Below, in pieces: positions 9,158-18,183 of a stretch of 64,000 nucleotides of DNA. The notes under the pieces are model-generated. The model saw only the letters and a program-made list of their open reading frames with translations. It had not been told where the DNA came from and made no database searches. Every line of letters starts with the position of its first letter. The first letter of the stretch is position 1. The stretch is from an uncultured Acinetobacter sp. (GTDB lineage: Bacteria > Cyanobacteriota > Vampirovibrionia > Gastranaerophilales > Gastranaerophilaceae): contig CAMZGT010000004.1 in the NCBI GenBank assembly GCA_947306495.1, forward strand, positions 16,259-80,258, written 5' to 3'. A program made the position numbers and the translations under genes.

Positions 9158-10620
9158 TGAGACCTGCGTATTTAGCATATACTTTCAGCCTTGTTATGAA
9201 GTACTTTAGTCTGGTGCTTCTTGTTCCGATTATTGTAGCTCTTTTCTATCATGAATATGAAGCTGTTTTGCCGTTTGTTATAGGCTCATTTAGTGCGCTT
9301 TTAACATCATCTTTGATAAAAAGAATAGTAAACGGAGCCGAGCAAATAAAATCGATAAATGACATAAAAAAATCTGAAGGTCTTTGCTCAGTGACTTTCA
9401 CTTGGATATTTGCCGCAATTTTCGCATCGATTCCGTATTTATTTTTCGGGTTAACTCCAATAAACGCAGTATTTGAAGCTACATCAGGAATTACAACAAC
9501 AGGTGCAACAACTCTGACGCATTTTGATTATCCGCATGCAATGTTTTTTTGGCGTTCTTTCACACAATGGCTTGGCGGAATGGGAATTATCGTATTATTT
9601 ATAGCTGTCTTACCACAGTTTGCAATCGCAGGACGACAACTGTTTTTTGCAGAAGCTCCTGGACCTACCGAAGAAAAATTTACACCCAGAATAAAAAGTA
9701 CAGCTGCCGCACTATGGAAGATATATGCAGGCTTAACAATTGTTGAAATAATCTCATTAAAACTATGCGGAATGGGATTGTTTGAAGCTGTGTGCCATTC
9801 ATTTTCATCGCTGTCAGGAGGAGGTTTTTCTACAAACCATACAAGTATCGCAAATTATTCTTACACAATAATGTGGATAATAACATTTTTTATGTTTTTT
9901 GCCGGTGCAAACTTTAACCTGCAATATAAAGCTTGGAGCAAATTTAATCCGTTTTTGTTATTTAAAAACGAAGAGTTTAAAGTATATTTTGGAGTTGTAA
10001 CTTTTATAGCTATTTTGCTTGCTTTTTCACTCTTTGCAAATATGCATTATACAATTAATGATAGTTTTACACACGCATTTTTCAATATTTCTTCGCTTGT
10101 TTCCTCAACAGGTTTTTGCTCAGTAGATTGGGCAAACTGGGATTACGGAAGCAAAATTCTTTTATTTGTAATTATGCTTTTCGGCAGCTGTGCAAGCTCG
10201 GCAGGCGGCGGGTTAAAAGTAACCAGATGGCTTCTGATTATTAAAATAATGAAATCAGAAATGATGAAAATTTTGCACCCTAAAGCTATTTATAATATAA
10301 AAATAGGAAACTATTCAGTTCCTAAAGAAATTTTGTATCAAACATTGATGTTTGTATCTTTTTATTTTGCGCTCATTGCATTGTCAGCTCTTTTAACAGC
10401 ATTTGCTGAAAAAGATACTGTAATAGCCTTTGTAGGTTCTGTCGCATCTGTCGGGAATATTGGTCCGGGACTCGGGCATATAATCGGGCCGATGGGAAAT
10501 TTTGCAGAACTCACAACATTTACCAAGACAATATTTATTATTGATATGCTTGCCGGGCGTCTTGAACTGATACCATTTTTAGTATTATTCCAAAAAGATT
10601 TGTGGCTCTTTAAAAAATAA
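9157..10620 (+). CDS. trkH: Trk potassium uptake, membrane subunit TrkH
   Basis: 487-aa polytopic ion-channel subunit. All four pore-loop segments are recognisable: TSGITTTGATTL, SSLSGGGFSTN, SSLVSSTGFCSVD and ASVGNIGPGLG. A conserved GGGLKVTRWL segment lies before the last helices. Length and four M1-P-M2 repeats fit TrkH/TrkG. With TrkA it forms a K+ uptake system in the inner membrane. No strong terminator is seen in the 12 bp before the convergent XRE gene. Confidence 0.95.
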   Translation: MRPAYLAYTFSLVMKYFSLVLLVPIIVALFYHEYEAVLPFVIGSFSALLTSSLIKRIVNGAEQIKSINDIKKSEGLCSVTFTWIFAAIFASIPYLFFGLTPINAVFEATSGITTTGATTLTHFDYPHAMFFWRSFTQWLGGMGIIVLFIAVLPQFAIAGRQLFFAEAPGPTEEKFTPRIKSTAAALWKIYAGLTIVEIISLKLCGMGLFEAVCHSFSSLSGGGFSTNHTSIANYSYTIMWIITFFMFFAGANFNLQYKAWSKFNPFLLFKNEEFKVYFGVVTFIAILLAFSLFANMHYTINDSFTHAFFNISSLVSSTGFCSVDWANWDYGSKILLFVIMLFGSCASSAGGGLKVTRWLLIIKIMKSEMMKILHPKAIYNIKIGNYSVPKEILYQTLMFVSFYFALIALSALLTAFAEKDTVIAFVGSVASVGNIGPGLGHIIGPMGNFAELTTFTKTIFIIDMLAGRLELIPFLVLFQKDLWLFKK

Positions 10621-10632
10621 ATTCAATATATA

Positions 10633-10851
10633 CTAAACATCTTTTACAAGAACTTTAATGTCCACGCCTAATGCTTCAGAAATGTCTATCATTTTTGTAA
10701 TAGTTGGGTTCAACTTGCCTGTTTCAATTAAGCTTACTGAATTTCTTGATATGTTAGTTAGTTCTGCTAACTTCTCTTGAGAAATACTTTTTCTCAATCT
10801 TTCACTTTTTATATTTATACCTAAATTTTTTAATCTGCCTTTTATTTCCAT
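10633..10851 (-). CDS. Small XRE-family HTH regulator (72 aa)
   Basis: The whole protein is one Cro/C1-type helix-turn-helix (residues about 11-66): SERLRKSISQEKLAELTNISRNSVSLIETG carries the recognition helix. There is no effector domain. The gene is divergent from the MlaA-hydrolase gene, with a palindrome-rich 185-bp region between them that could hold its operators. Chromosomal HTH proteins this size often act alone or as antitoxins; no toxin gene adjoins it. Confidence 0.85.
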   Translation of the reverse strand: MEIKGRLKNLGINIKSERLRKSISQEKLAELTNISRNSVSLIETGKLNPTITKMIDISEALGVDIKVLVKDV

Positions 10852-10895
10852 AATCTAATTTTAAGTAATATAAAATGTTTTTCTATAACATTTAT

Positions 10896-10933
10896 TATGA
10901 TAAATCATAGTATACTGTTTAAACTTTGTATAC
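10896..10933. promoter_or_regulatory. Cluster of palindromes between xre and the MlaA-hydrolase gene
   Basis: TATGAT-AA-ATCATA (10896-10909) is a perfect 14-bp dyad. It is followed by GTATAC (10910-10915), GTTTAAAC (10917-10924) and GTATAC (10928-10933), which together make a larger imperfect dyad. Its position between a divergent HTH gene and an envelope gene suggests an operator region for the 72-aa regulator (inference). Confidence 0.4.
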
Positions 10934-11036
10934 ACTAAATCATACTCTCCGACACGTTAATTAAATTTTGTTCAATTGTTTAATATAAGTTTTTCTTCTA
11001 ATAAATAAAATTATTATATAAAGGAGATAAAATTTT

Positions 11037-13124
11037 ATGAAAAGAAAACTGCTGTCATGTTTAGTTCTAATAATGCTTTTGCTAAATCCTTGCTTGTTTG
11101 CCGCAGAAGAAATCATTTATAACGAAAACTCTATTGATATCCAAGCTGTAGAAACCAGCGATAAACCGCGTTATCCGGATTATGCAAAAATGTATGTCGG
11201 CGAAGATAAGCATGAAAAATTTAACCGCAAAATGTTCAACTTAAATTCCGGATTGAATAAATATATTGCCCGTCCTGTGCATATAATTTGGTCATCAGTA
11301 ATGCCAAAGTTTGGAATAGAACGAATTCAGGATGCATATAACAACATTGAATACCCAAAAAGATTGGTGAGTTCGATAATACAGCGTGACGGACAAGCAG
11401 TAAAGGCTGAAACATTAAGATTTTTGACAAATACTACACTGGGACTGGGCGGATTATTTGACCCTGCCGATAGGATTTTCAAAATTAAACCTACAAATGA
11501 AAATATGGAGCAAGCGCTTGGAAAGTGTAAATTGCATTCCGGTTCATACCTTGTTATGCCCGGATTACATTCATGTACTCCGCGTTCACTATGCGGAAGA
11601 GCCTTGGAAGCGGCTCTTGATCCTGCAGTATATTTAGCCTCACCGATTGTTTCAATCGTTAAAGCAGGACTAATGATAAACAGAACTTCTTATATGCAGC
11701 CCCTCGCAGAAATGATTGAAAATACTTATGCAGACCCTTACGATATCCACAAAAAACTCTTCGGGTTGGAAAATTACATAAGAAACGAAAATTTGGACAG
11801 ACAAGACTGGCTTATAGCCGAAAAACAATTAGTTGAAGAAGGTCATCCTGAAATGGCAGAAAAATTAATAGAAAAAATAGGCTTAACAGGAGCAGCCGCA
11901 AATATAACTTCATCATCGTTAGAAGAAATACTGCCGCTAAGCAAACCGGAAAATTTTGCAAACATAACACCTGATATTGTTTTAAACGGATATAATCCTC
12001 AAACTCCTGTTGTTGATTCTATGAGAACAGCGTTATTTGAAAATCCTGAAATTAACAAATCAATGTGGAACGAACTTTCTATTTGGAACAGAAGCTTTGC
12101 AAAACGGATCAGAACAGGAAAAATAGGTATTACAGATAATCGTGATAACTATAAATTCAAATATATATTACAAAAAGACAAAGCTGCACCTATAGTGATT
12201 CTATATCCTTCTATAGGAGAAGGTGCAGGTGCTCACCATTCCATTGTTTTTGCAAAATTCTTTTATGACCATGGGTATTCAGTAATCATGCAGGGAAGTC
12301 ATTTCCACTGGGAATTTGTAAAAAGCATGCCGGAAGGATATAGTCCCGGCATTCCTACAAAAGATGCAGAAAAAATAAAACTTGTTACAACAAAAATATT
12401 AGAAAACTTACATAAAAAATACGAGATAGAGCCTTCTAAGAAAGTTGTTGTAGGGACTTCGTTCGGCGCAATGGCAACTTTATTCTTGGCAGACATGGAA
12501 AATAAAAATAACACATTAAACATCAGCAAATATATAGCAATTAGTCCCCCGATTGAGCTAAAATATGCTCTTGAGCAATTGGACAAAAACAGCAACGAAT
12601 TCGATAAAAGTTCGGATGAAGTCAAACAAAAAACAGCAGTTACTGCAGCTAAAATTATGCAGCTATACCAATTAAAAGACGCAGGAGATTTAAAGTTTGA
12701 GCAACTTCCGTTTACGGATGAAGAAGGTAAAATGATAACCACGTTCATTTTAAGGCAAAAACTTTCTGATTTGGTGTTTACGATAGAAAATGTGCAAAAA
12801 AATCAAAAAACAGACATATATGAAAAAATTAATAACATGAGCTACCAAGATTATGCGGAAAAATATCTTGGCATAAACAAATGGAGCGATAAAGGAGAGA
12901 AATTTTTGAAAGATAATGCTTCATTGTTCGCTTTGTCAGACTACTTTAGCTCAAATAATAATTATAAAATATTCCACTCCTTGGATGATTATTTTGTAAA
13001 TAAAACACAAATATCCAAATTAAAAGATTTCACAGGTAAAAACCTAATTTGCTTAAATTGCGGTGCTCATTTGGGATTTTTATACAGAAAAGAATTTGAA
13101 GAAGCTTTAAAAAAAGAGCTTTAA
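11037..13124 (+). CDS. MlaA/VacJ-like domain fused to an alpha/beta hydrolase (695 aa)
   Basis: Signal peptide (residues 1-23, cleavage near LFAAEE; a cysteine at 19 lacks a proper lipobox). Residues about 57-262 match MlaA/VacJ, the outer-membrane phospholipid-removal protein: KFNRKMFNLNSGLNKYIARP, an LRFLTNTTLGLGGLFDPA segment and the closing DWLIAEKQ helix. After a linker, residues about 365-695 form an alpha/beta hydrolase: nucleophile elbow GTSFGA (Ser475), acid in HSLDDYF (Asp650/651) and His678 in GAHLGF. MlaA is normally a stand-alone lipoprotein of about 250 aa. A fused lipase/esterase would cleave lipids taken from the outer membrane (inference). The AAGGAG ribosome site precedes the ATG. 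No mlaBCDEF genes are nearby. Confidence 0.82.
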   Translation: MKRKLLSCLVLIMLLLNPCLFAAEEIIYNENSIDIQAVETSDKPRYPDYAKMYVGEDKHEKFNRKMFNLNSGLNKYIARPVHIIWSSVMPKFGIERIQDAYNNIEYPKRLVSSIIQRDGQAVKAETLRFLTNTTLGLGGLFDPADRIFKIKPTNENMEQALGKCKLHSGSYLVMPGLHSCTPRSLCGRALEAALDPAVYLASPIVSIVKAGLMINRTSYMQPLAEMIENTYADPYDIHKKLFGLENYIRNENLDRQDWLIAEKQLVEEGHPEMAEKLIEKIGLTGAAANITSSSLEEILPLSKPENFANITPDIVLNGYNPQTPVVDSMRTALFENPEINKSMWNELSIWNRSFAKRIRTGKIGITDNRDNYKFKYILQKDKAAPIVILYPSIGEGAGAHHSIVFAKFFYDHGYSVIMQGSHFHWEFVKSMPEGYSPGIPTKDAEKIKLVTTKILENLHKKYEIEPSKKVVVGTSFGAMATLFLADMENKNNTLNISKYIAISPPIELKYALEQLDKNSNEFDKSSDEVKQKTAVTAAKIMQLYQLKDAGDLKFEQLPFTDEEGKMITTFILRQKLSDLVFTIENVQKNQKTDIYEKINNMSYQDYAEKYLGINKWSDKGEKFLKDNASLFALSDYFSSNNNYKIFHSLDDYFVNKTQISKLKDFTGKNLICLNCGAHLGFLYRKEFEEALKKEL

Positions 13125-13222
13125 AGGATAAAAATGATAGTATTATGAGATTTTCGCAACCCAAATGGTTATTGTTGCTTTGAATGACGGGGAACTTAAT
13201 GTTTTGATATGATTTCTATTAA

Positions 13223-13257
13223 AAGTGTGGTAGCAAAGGAACTTTGCCACCACACTT
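13223..13257. terminator. Strong bidirectional terminator
   Basis: 16-bp arms (13223-13238 and 13242-13257) with a single A-C mismatch and a GAA loop, ending in TTTT. It separates the convergent MlaA-hydrolase and pseudopilin genes. The remaining bases 13125-13222 show no gene. Confidence 0.85.
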
Positions 13258-13281
13258 TTAACATAATTACAAACCATAAAT

Positions 13282-14082
13282 TTAATAATTCATCTTGTAT
13301 CCTTCTTCAATAACTCTGGCCGTACATTTATCACCATAACCCATATTGCTTGAAGTACATCCGCTATGTGCAGTCCAAAGTTTTTGCTGTGCTGGATCTT
13401 TGTTGCCATTCTCATCATATAACGCGACATCTAAACCACCAAAAGGATACAATGTACCATTATCGCTTAGATAAAAAACAAAAATATCTCTTCCGAGCCT
13501 GTTTGGTTGGTCAGTGCCATTAATGTCAATTACTACAGTAGCTACTCTTTTTAAAAGAGAACCTCCATTGTTTATAATTAAATCCTTAATGTAATCTTGC
13601 TTTTGATCAGCACCTGACGTTGTATTGTTAATAAAAACAGCTGCACCATTTTTTAACAAAATCGGTTCGGCTGTAGAAAATATTTGACCAGTTTCATATG
13701 CATTACCGTTGATGTCATAAGGACCATTCGTCCCTTTAGATGTTGTCTCCTCTCCTGGTTTATTATCAAAATTCCCACCATAATAAACTGCAACATTTTC
13801 ATTTTTATGCCCCATTGTTTGTAAATACTGACCCAAATGGCCGGCCAGTGCTGCTTGATCGTTACCTGTCATCCAAGAAAGATTTGATAAAGTTTCAACG
13901 TTCTCTTTTATCATAGCGTTAGAAAATGCATTCTCCAAATTAGATACATTTACTGCCAATCTTGCAGCATTTGCTTCATTTCTACTGCTGAGCACCAAGC
14001 TCGGTGCTGTAAGTGCCGCAACAACCCCGATAATACCCAGAGTAATCAAAACTTCTGCAAGTGTGAATCCAAATTTTTTCAT
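13282..14082 (-). CDS. Type IV pilin-like (pseudopilin) protein
   Basis: 266-aa protein with a class-III prepilin leader: MKKFG followed by FTLAEVLITLGIIGVVAALTAP. Cleavage after Gly5 leaves an N-terminal Phe and Glu5 of the mature protein, in the prepilin peptidase pattern. The hydrophobic helix is followed by a coiled linker and a long soluble domain with two cysteines near the C-terminus (SGCTSSNMGYGDKC). It should be exported by the type IV pilus/type II secretion machinery, whose genes are not here. Major versus minor pilin cannot be decided; the large globular domain favours a minor or G/H-type pseudopilin. Confidence 0.85.
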   Translation of the reverse strand: MKKFGFTLAEVLITLGIIGVVAALTAPSLVLSSRNEANAARLAVNVSNLENAFSNAMIKENVETLSNLSWMTGNDQAALAGHLGQYLQTMGHKNENVAVYYGGNFDNKPGEETTSKGTNGPYDINGNAYETGQIFSTAEPILLKNGAAVFINNTTSGADQKQDYIKDLIINNGGSLLKRVATVVIDINGTDQPNRLGRDIFVFYLSDNGTLYPFGGLDVALYDENGNKDPAQQKLWTAHSGCTSSNMGYGDKCTARVIEEGYKMNY

Positions 14083-14227
14083 AATAATTCAACTCTCCTA
14101 TAAAATAAACTTTCCGTTCGGTGTCACAAAATCACCAAGCCTAATAGTATTGATACCATTATATCATATGTTTCAGACTTTTAGAAGTGTTTTTACGTGT
14201 CGAGCACAAAATCTTTATTTTTACATA

Positions 14228-15175
14228 TTATACTTCTGCGAATTGTTCTTTTAAAGACGCAACAGTGCTATCAAGAGAGGCTTTATCAAACACACTGTAA
14301 CAAACAGCTTCCGGTGCAATTTTTTTGTTTAATCCAGAAAGAATTTTTCCGGGACCAATCTCTACAAATGTGTCCACTCCTTGTTCAATCATATTTTGTA
14401 TCGTTTGAGTCCAGTGAACAGAAGAATATATCTGCTGAGGCATTTTGCTTCTAAAATCTTCAGCATTAGTAGTAATTTTAGCATCAATATTGGTTATTAC
14501 AGGAATAGACACGTCGGATAAATCAACCTCTTTTACAAATTCAGCAAATATTACACCTGCTTCTTGCATAAATTTAGAGTGAAAAGCTCCTGACACAGGA
14601 AGCGGAACTACTCTTCTGACCCCGTTTGCAATCATATATTCTCCGGCAGCCTTCACTGCTTCTGTATCCCCTGTTATTACAACTTGAACAGGAGAATTAT
14701 AATTTGCTATATCAACATAACCGATTTTTCTGCCCTCTTCTAAACCTGCTTTTAATACATCTTCTGAAGCATTAAGTACTGCAGACATGCTGCCGCCTGT
14801 AGAAGAATTCATTAAATCTGCCCTTTTCTGTATAAGTTTTAACGTCGTTTCTAAATCCATAACACCCGCAGCGTACATAGCAGGATATTCTCCTAAGCTG
14901 TGTCCTGCTACGTAATCCGGAGAAATATTTAATTCTGCACGAAAAGCTTCCAACAGAGCAATTGATGTTGTTACAATACAGGGCTGCGTATTAACAGTTT
15001 GTTTCAGAGCATCTTCCGGCCCCTCAAAACATAATGTTGATATGCTCTTACTTAAAACAGAATCCGCCTTGTCATAAACATTTTTTGCAGATTCGCAAAT
15101 ATCATATATATCTTTTCCCATGCCAACTGATTGTGCGCCCTGCCCCGGGAATAAAAAAGCTATTTTTTTTACCAT
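14228..15175 (-). CDS. fabD: Malonyl-CoA:ACP transacylase
   Basis: 315-aa FabD, which transfers malonyl from CoA to acyl-carrier protein in fatty-acid synthesis. GQGAQSVGMG lies at residues 11-20, the catalytic serine is in GHSLGEY (Ser93), and GAFHSKFM holds the catalytic His near 200. Length is typical. AGAGGAG lies upstream of the ATG. The gene follows uvrC by 51 bp on the same strand; no other fab gene adjoins it. Confidence 0.96.
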   Translation of the reverse strand: MVKKIAFLFPGQGAQSVGMGKDIYDICESAKNVYDKADSVLSKSISTLCFEGPEDALKQTVNTQPCIVTTSIALLEAFRAELNISPDYVAGHSLGEYPAMYAAGVMDLETTLKLIQKRADLMNSSTGGSMSAVLNASEDVLKAGLEEGRKIGYVDIANYNSPVQVVITGDTEAVKAAGEYMIANGVRRVVPLPVSGAFHSKFMQEAGVIFAEFVKEVDLSDVSIPVITNIDAKITTNAEDFRSKMPQQIYSSVHWTQTIQNMIEQGVDTFVEIGPGKILSGLNKKIAPEAVCYSVFDKASLDSTVASLKEQFAEV

Positions 15176-15226
15176 TTAAATCTCCTCTTTTAGTCTTCTT
15201 TTATTATACCACAAGCCGAAATCATG

Positions 15227-16897
15227 CTATTTTTTGATGGCTTTGGAACGCAAATCTCTATGGTAAGTTATTGCAAATCTGTGCGCTTCATCACGAATTC
15301 GTTGAATTAAATATAATGCATTTGAATCTCTTGGAAGTAAAATTGATTTCGATTTATTTGGGAGAAAAACTTCTTCTTCTCTCTTGGCAAGCGAAACAAA
15401 ATCAATACCGCCTTCACCTGTCTTTATTCCCATTTCTTGAACAATTTTCATAACACTTGAAAGCTGCCCCTTGCCTCCGTCAATAATTATTAAATCCGGT
15501 TTTTCCCATTTCGGTTCACCGAGTCTTGCAAGACGTCTTGATAAAACCTCTTTCATTGATAAGAAATCATCAGGCTTGCCTTCTGTTATACGAATTTTAA
15601 ATTTGCGATAAGCAGTTTTTTTAGGGAGACCATTCTGAAATACAACCATTGAGGCAACCGTATTAGTTCCTTGAATATGTGAAATATCATAACATTCGAT
15701 TCTGTTAGGAAAATTTGTTAGTTTAAGTTTTTCTGCTAAGTATGAACCGACTTCATTAAAATCATCTCTGATTTGAACCATTTTTTTAAGCTTTGCATTT
15801 TCTAAAAGATTAGATGCATTTTTAAGAGCAAGTTCATACAGCTCACCGTATTTTCCTCTGCCATTCCCGTAATTAATTGTAATTTTTTTACCTGAAATTA
15901 CTTTTAACCAATCTTGATACAGTTCTTTACTTCCGATTTCTTCAAGATCTTTTGAAACAATTTTATCAGGATATTCAAGTTTTAAACTTGTATAATAATC
16001 TCTGAAAAATGTTTCAAAATACTCATTCTTGTCAATATTATCAACAAAATATACAAAGTCTTTTTTATCTATCAATCGTCCTTCACGAATCATCATAATT
16101 ACGATTGCAAGAATTCCGCCCTCATACAAAACAGCAAGGATATCTTCATTAAGTTTCGTATTTTCGTATACAACTTTTTGCCGCTCAAGAGTTTTTAATA
16201 AATCATTGTAGCTGTCACGCATTTTTGCAGCTTTTTCATACTGTTCAGAGGCTGCATATTTTTGCATTTGTTCTTGAATTTGTTTTAAAAGCTCTGTTTG
16301 TTTCCCGCTTAAAAATAATTCAACTTGCTTAATAAGCTCTTGATATTCCTTTGGAGTCACTTTCCCCTGACAAGGAGCAAGACATTTGCCTATGTGATAA
16401 TAAAGGCATGGGCGATTAGAAAACTTTGGTGTTTTACACTGTTTTAACGGAAAAAGCTTTTTTAAAAAATCCAAAGTTGCATACATTGCGCCTACATCGG
16501 TATAGGGACCATAGAATCTTCCTTTGTCAGGATTTAAATTTTTTTTTCTGACAACTTGAATTCGCGGAAAGTCCTCATCTGTAATTAAAAAATATGGATA
16601 TTTTTTATCATCTTTTAACAAAATATTGTAGCGAGGTTTATGCTTCTTTATCAGATGTGATTCAAGTATAAGAGCTTCAACTTCGGAATCGGTTATTATG
16701 TATTCCATACGCTCAATTTGCGAAACCAAAACAGTAACTTTAACGCTGTCGTGCTGTTTGTGGAAATAGCTATATACTCGTCTTTTGAGATTTTTAGCTT
16801 TCCCGACGTAAATAATCTCACCCTCTTTGTTATAGTATATATAACAACCCGGCTGAGTAGGAACAAGTTTAATAGTTTCTCTTAATTGGTCATTCAT
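15227..16897 (-). CDS. uvrC: Excinuclease ABC subunit C, lacking the C-terminal HhH domain
   Basis: Nucleotide-excision-repair nuclease. The GIY-YIG domain (about 12-90) makes the 3' incision. A cysteine-rich segment (C-x10-C-x7-C-x3-C, near 155-180) follows, then a UVR helix pair (about 200-240) and the RNase H-like domain for the 5' incision (ECYDISHIQGTNTVASMVVF). The protein ends at RFAITYHRDLRSKAIKK, just where other UvrCs begin their tandem helix-hairpin-helix region, so that domain is missing. The stop is followed at once by the fabD leader, so no frameshift remnant is seen. The ATG at 16897 (an in-frame TTG is at 16900) sits 7 nt after TATAAT, suggesting a leaderless start. Confidence 0.93.
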   Translation of the reverse strand: MNDQLRETIKLVPTQPGCYIYYNKEGEIIYVGKAKNLKRRVYSYFHKQHDSVKVTVLVSQIERMEYIITDSEVEALILESHLIKKHKPRYNILLKDDKKYPYFLITDEDFPRIQVVRKKNLNPDKGRFYGPYTDVGAMYATLDFLKKLFPLKQCKTPKFSNRPCLYYHIGKCLAPCQGKVTPKEYQELIKQVELFLSGKQTELLKQIQEQMQKYAASEQYEKAAKMRDSYNDLLKTLERQKVVYENTKLNEDILAVLYEGGILAIVIMMIREGRLIDKKDFVYFVDNIDKNEYFETFFRDYYTSLKLEYPDKIVSKDLEEIGSKELYQDWLKVISGKKITINYGNGRGKYGELYELALKNASNLLENAKLKKMVQIRDDFNEVGSYLAEKLKLTNFPNRIECYDISHIQGTNTVASMVVFQNGLPKKTAYRKFKIRITEGKPDDFLSMKEVLSRRLARLGEPKWEKPDLIIIDGGKGQLSSVMKIVQEMGIKTGEGGIDFVSLAKREEEVFLPNKSKSILLPRDSNALYLIQRIRDEAHRFAITYHRDLRSKAIKK

Positions 16898-16933
16898 CAA
16901 TATAATTATACTCTTCTGTTTAGTTTTGGGAAA

Positions 16934-18094
16934 CTATTTTATATATTCTTGCGTTTTAATACTAAGTATTTTTTCAATTTCTTTTCTTGAAGCAGTATGC
17001 CCAAATACAACTGCAAACAAAGGATTTTTGCGATAATTTATATAACGAACCTCTGAAATATTTGAATAATTAGCCAAACATCCGTCATAATCAAAACCGT
17101 TAATTCTATCATTGCTGATTCCATTCGGAACTTCTAACATAGAAAAATAGAATGTATCCCTGCCCGCCATAGAAAGAATATTATTCCAGTCCGGACGTTT
17201 TTGATAATAGAAATATTCATACGGATTTATACCCCAAGCATATTTTGCGACATCTGTTGTGCACCACCCTGCAAATCTCATCGGATTCACTTCAATAGGA
17301 ATAATATCACCATTTTCTGTTACTCTTATCTCCATATGCATAGGAAAATTTTTAATTTGCTTAACTTGTGACATTTCTCTTAAGAATATACCAAATTTTG
17401 CCATATGTTTTATCATAATTTCAGTTGACATAAGATATATTCTGTCACGAACATCATTATTATCCAAAAACGGATGCTGAAAAATATTGAGAATAACCGG
17501 TTCTCCGTTTCTGTCGAAATATGCGTCAACCGCAAACTCATCTCCTTCAACATATTGTTCAATTATAAATCTGGAAGTATTAACGACTTGTTCAGGATAT
17601 ATTTCTTTGGCTTGTTTCACCTCTTTATCTATTTGAGCAAAAACGGATCTCCAATCCTTATCCGTTCTTACCGTATGTACACCAAAGCTTAAAAAACCAA
17701 TGGCAGGCTTTATTACAACAGGAAGTTTTATTGAATCAATATTTATCTTTTTTAATTCACTATACTCAATTGTTTGGTAATAAAAATCAGGGAAAATACT
17801 TTGAAATTGTTCTCTAAAAAGAGCTTTATCTTTGAAAAAATTGATGTATTCACTAAGATTAGATTTTGGCAAATTTTCTAAAACCCAACTTATAGCGGTT
17901 TCGGAATTTGAGTAAATTAAAGGGTACTCCTGCTTTAAATAATAATCTCTTGCAGCTTCTGAAGATACAAAATCAAAAGCACCTTCTTCTATTGCCGCTT
18001 CCTTTATGGCAGTACTTTCCAGAACCGGCCAATCATTCTGCACAATAGTATCTATTAAAAATTCTGATGCATATGGTTTTTCTATAATAAACAT
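16934..18094 (-). CDS. ATP-grasp domain protein
   Basis: 386-aa soluble protein with an ATP-grasp fold. The nucleotide-binding segment LPVVIKPAIGFLSFGVHTV lies near 125-145, IIEQYVEGDEFAVDAYFD near 190-207, and a metal-binding stretch MHMEIRVTENGDIIPIEVNP near 255-275. Family members join a carboxylate to an amine or thiol with ATP; the substrates cannot be read here. CGGAGAG precedes the ATG. It lies between the FHA gene terminator and uvrC on the same strand. Confidence 0.8.
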   Translation of the reverse strand: MFIIEKPYASEFLIDTIVQNDWPVLESTAIKEAAIEEGAFDFVSSEAARDYYLKQEYPLIYSNSETAISWVLENLPKSNLSEYINFFKDKALFREQFQSIFPDFYYQTIEYSELKKINIDSIKLPVVIKPAIGFLSFGVHTVRTDKDWRSVFAQIDKEVKQAKEIYPEQVVNTSRFIIEQYVEGDEFAVDAYFDRNGEPVILNIFQHPFLDNNDVRDRIYLMSTEIMIKHMAKFGIFLREMSQVKQIKNFPMHMEIRVTENGDIIPIEVNPMRFAGWCTTDVAKYAWGINPYEYFYYQKRPDWNNILSMAGRDTFYFSMLEVPNGISNDRINGFDYDGCLANYSNISEVRYINYRKNPLFAVVFGHTASRKEIEKILSIKTQEYIK

Positions 18095-18144
18095 TTTCTC
18101 TCCGAATCCTTAATAATTATACCACTAAATTTGTAAACTAAAAA

Positions 18145-18163
18145 GGCGGTTTTTCAAACCGCC
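18145..18163 (-). terminator. Terminator of the FHA-domain gene
   Basis: GGCGGTTT / AAACCGCC stem with a 3-nt loop, flanked by A5 and T5 runs; it works in both directions and ends the upstream surface-protein gene before the ATP-grasp gene. Confidence 0.85.
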
Positions 18164-18183
18164 TTTTTATCCATCTTTCATCT

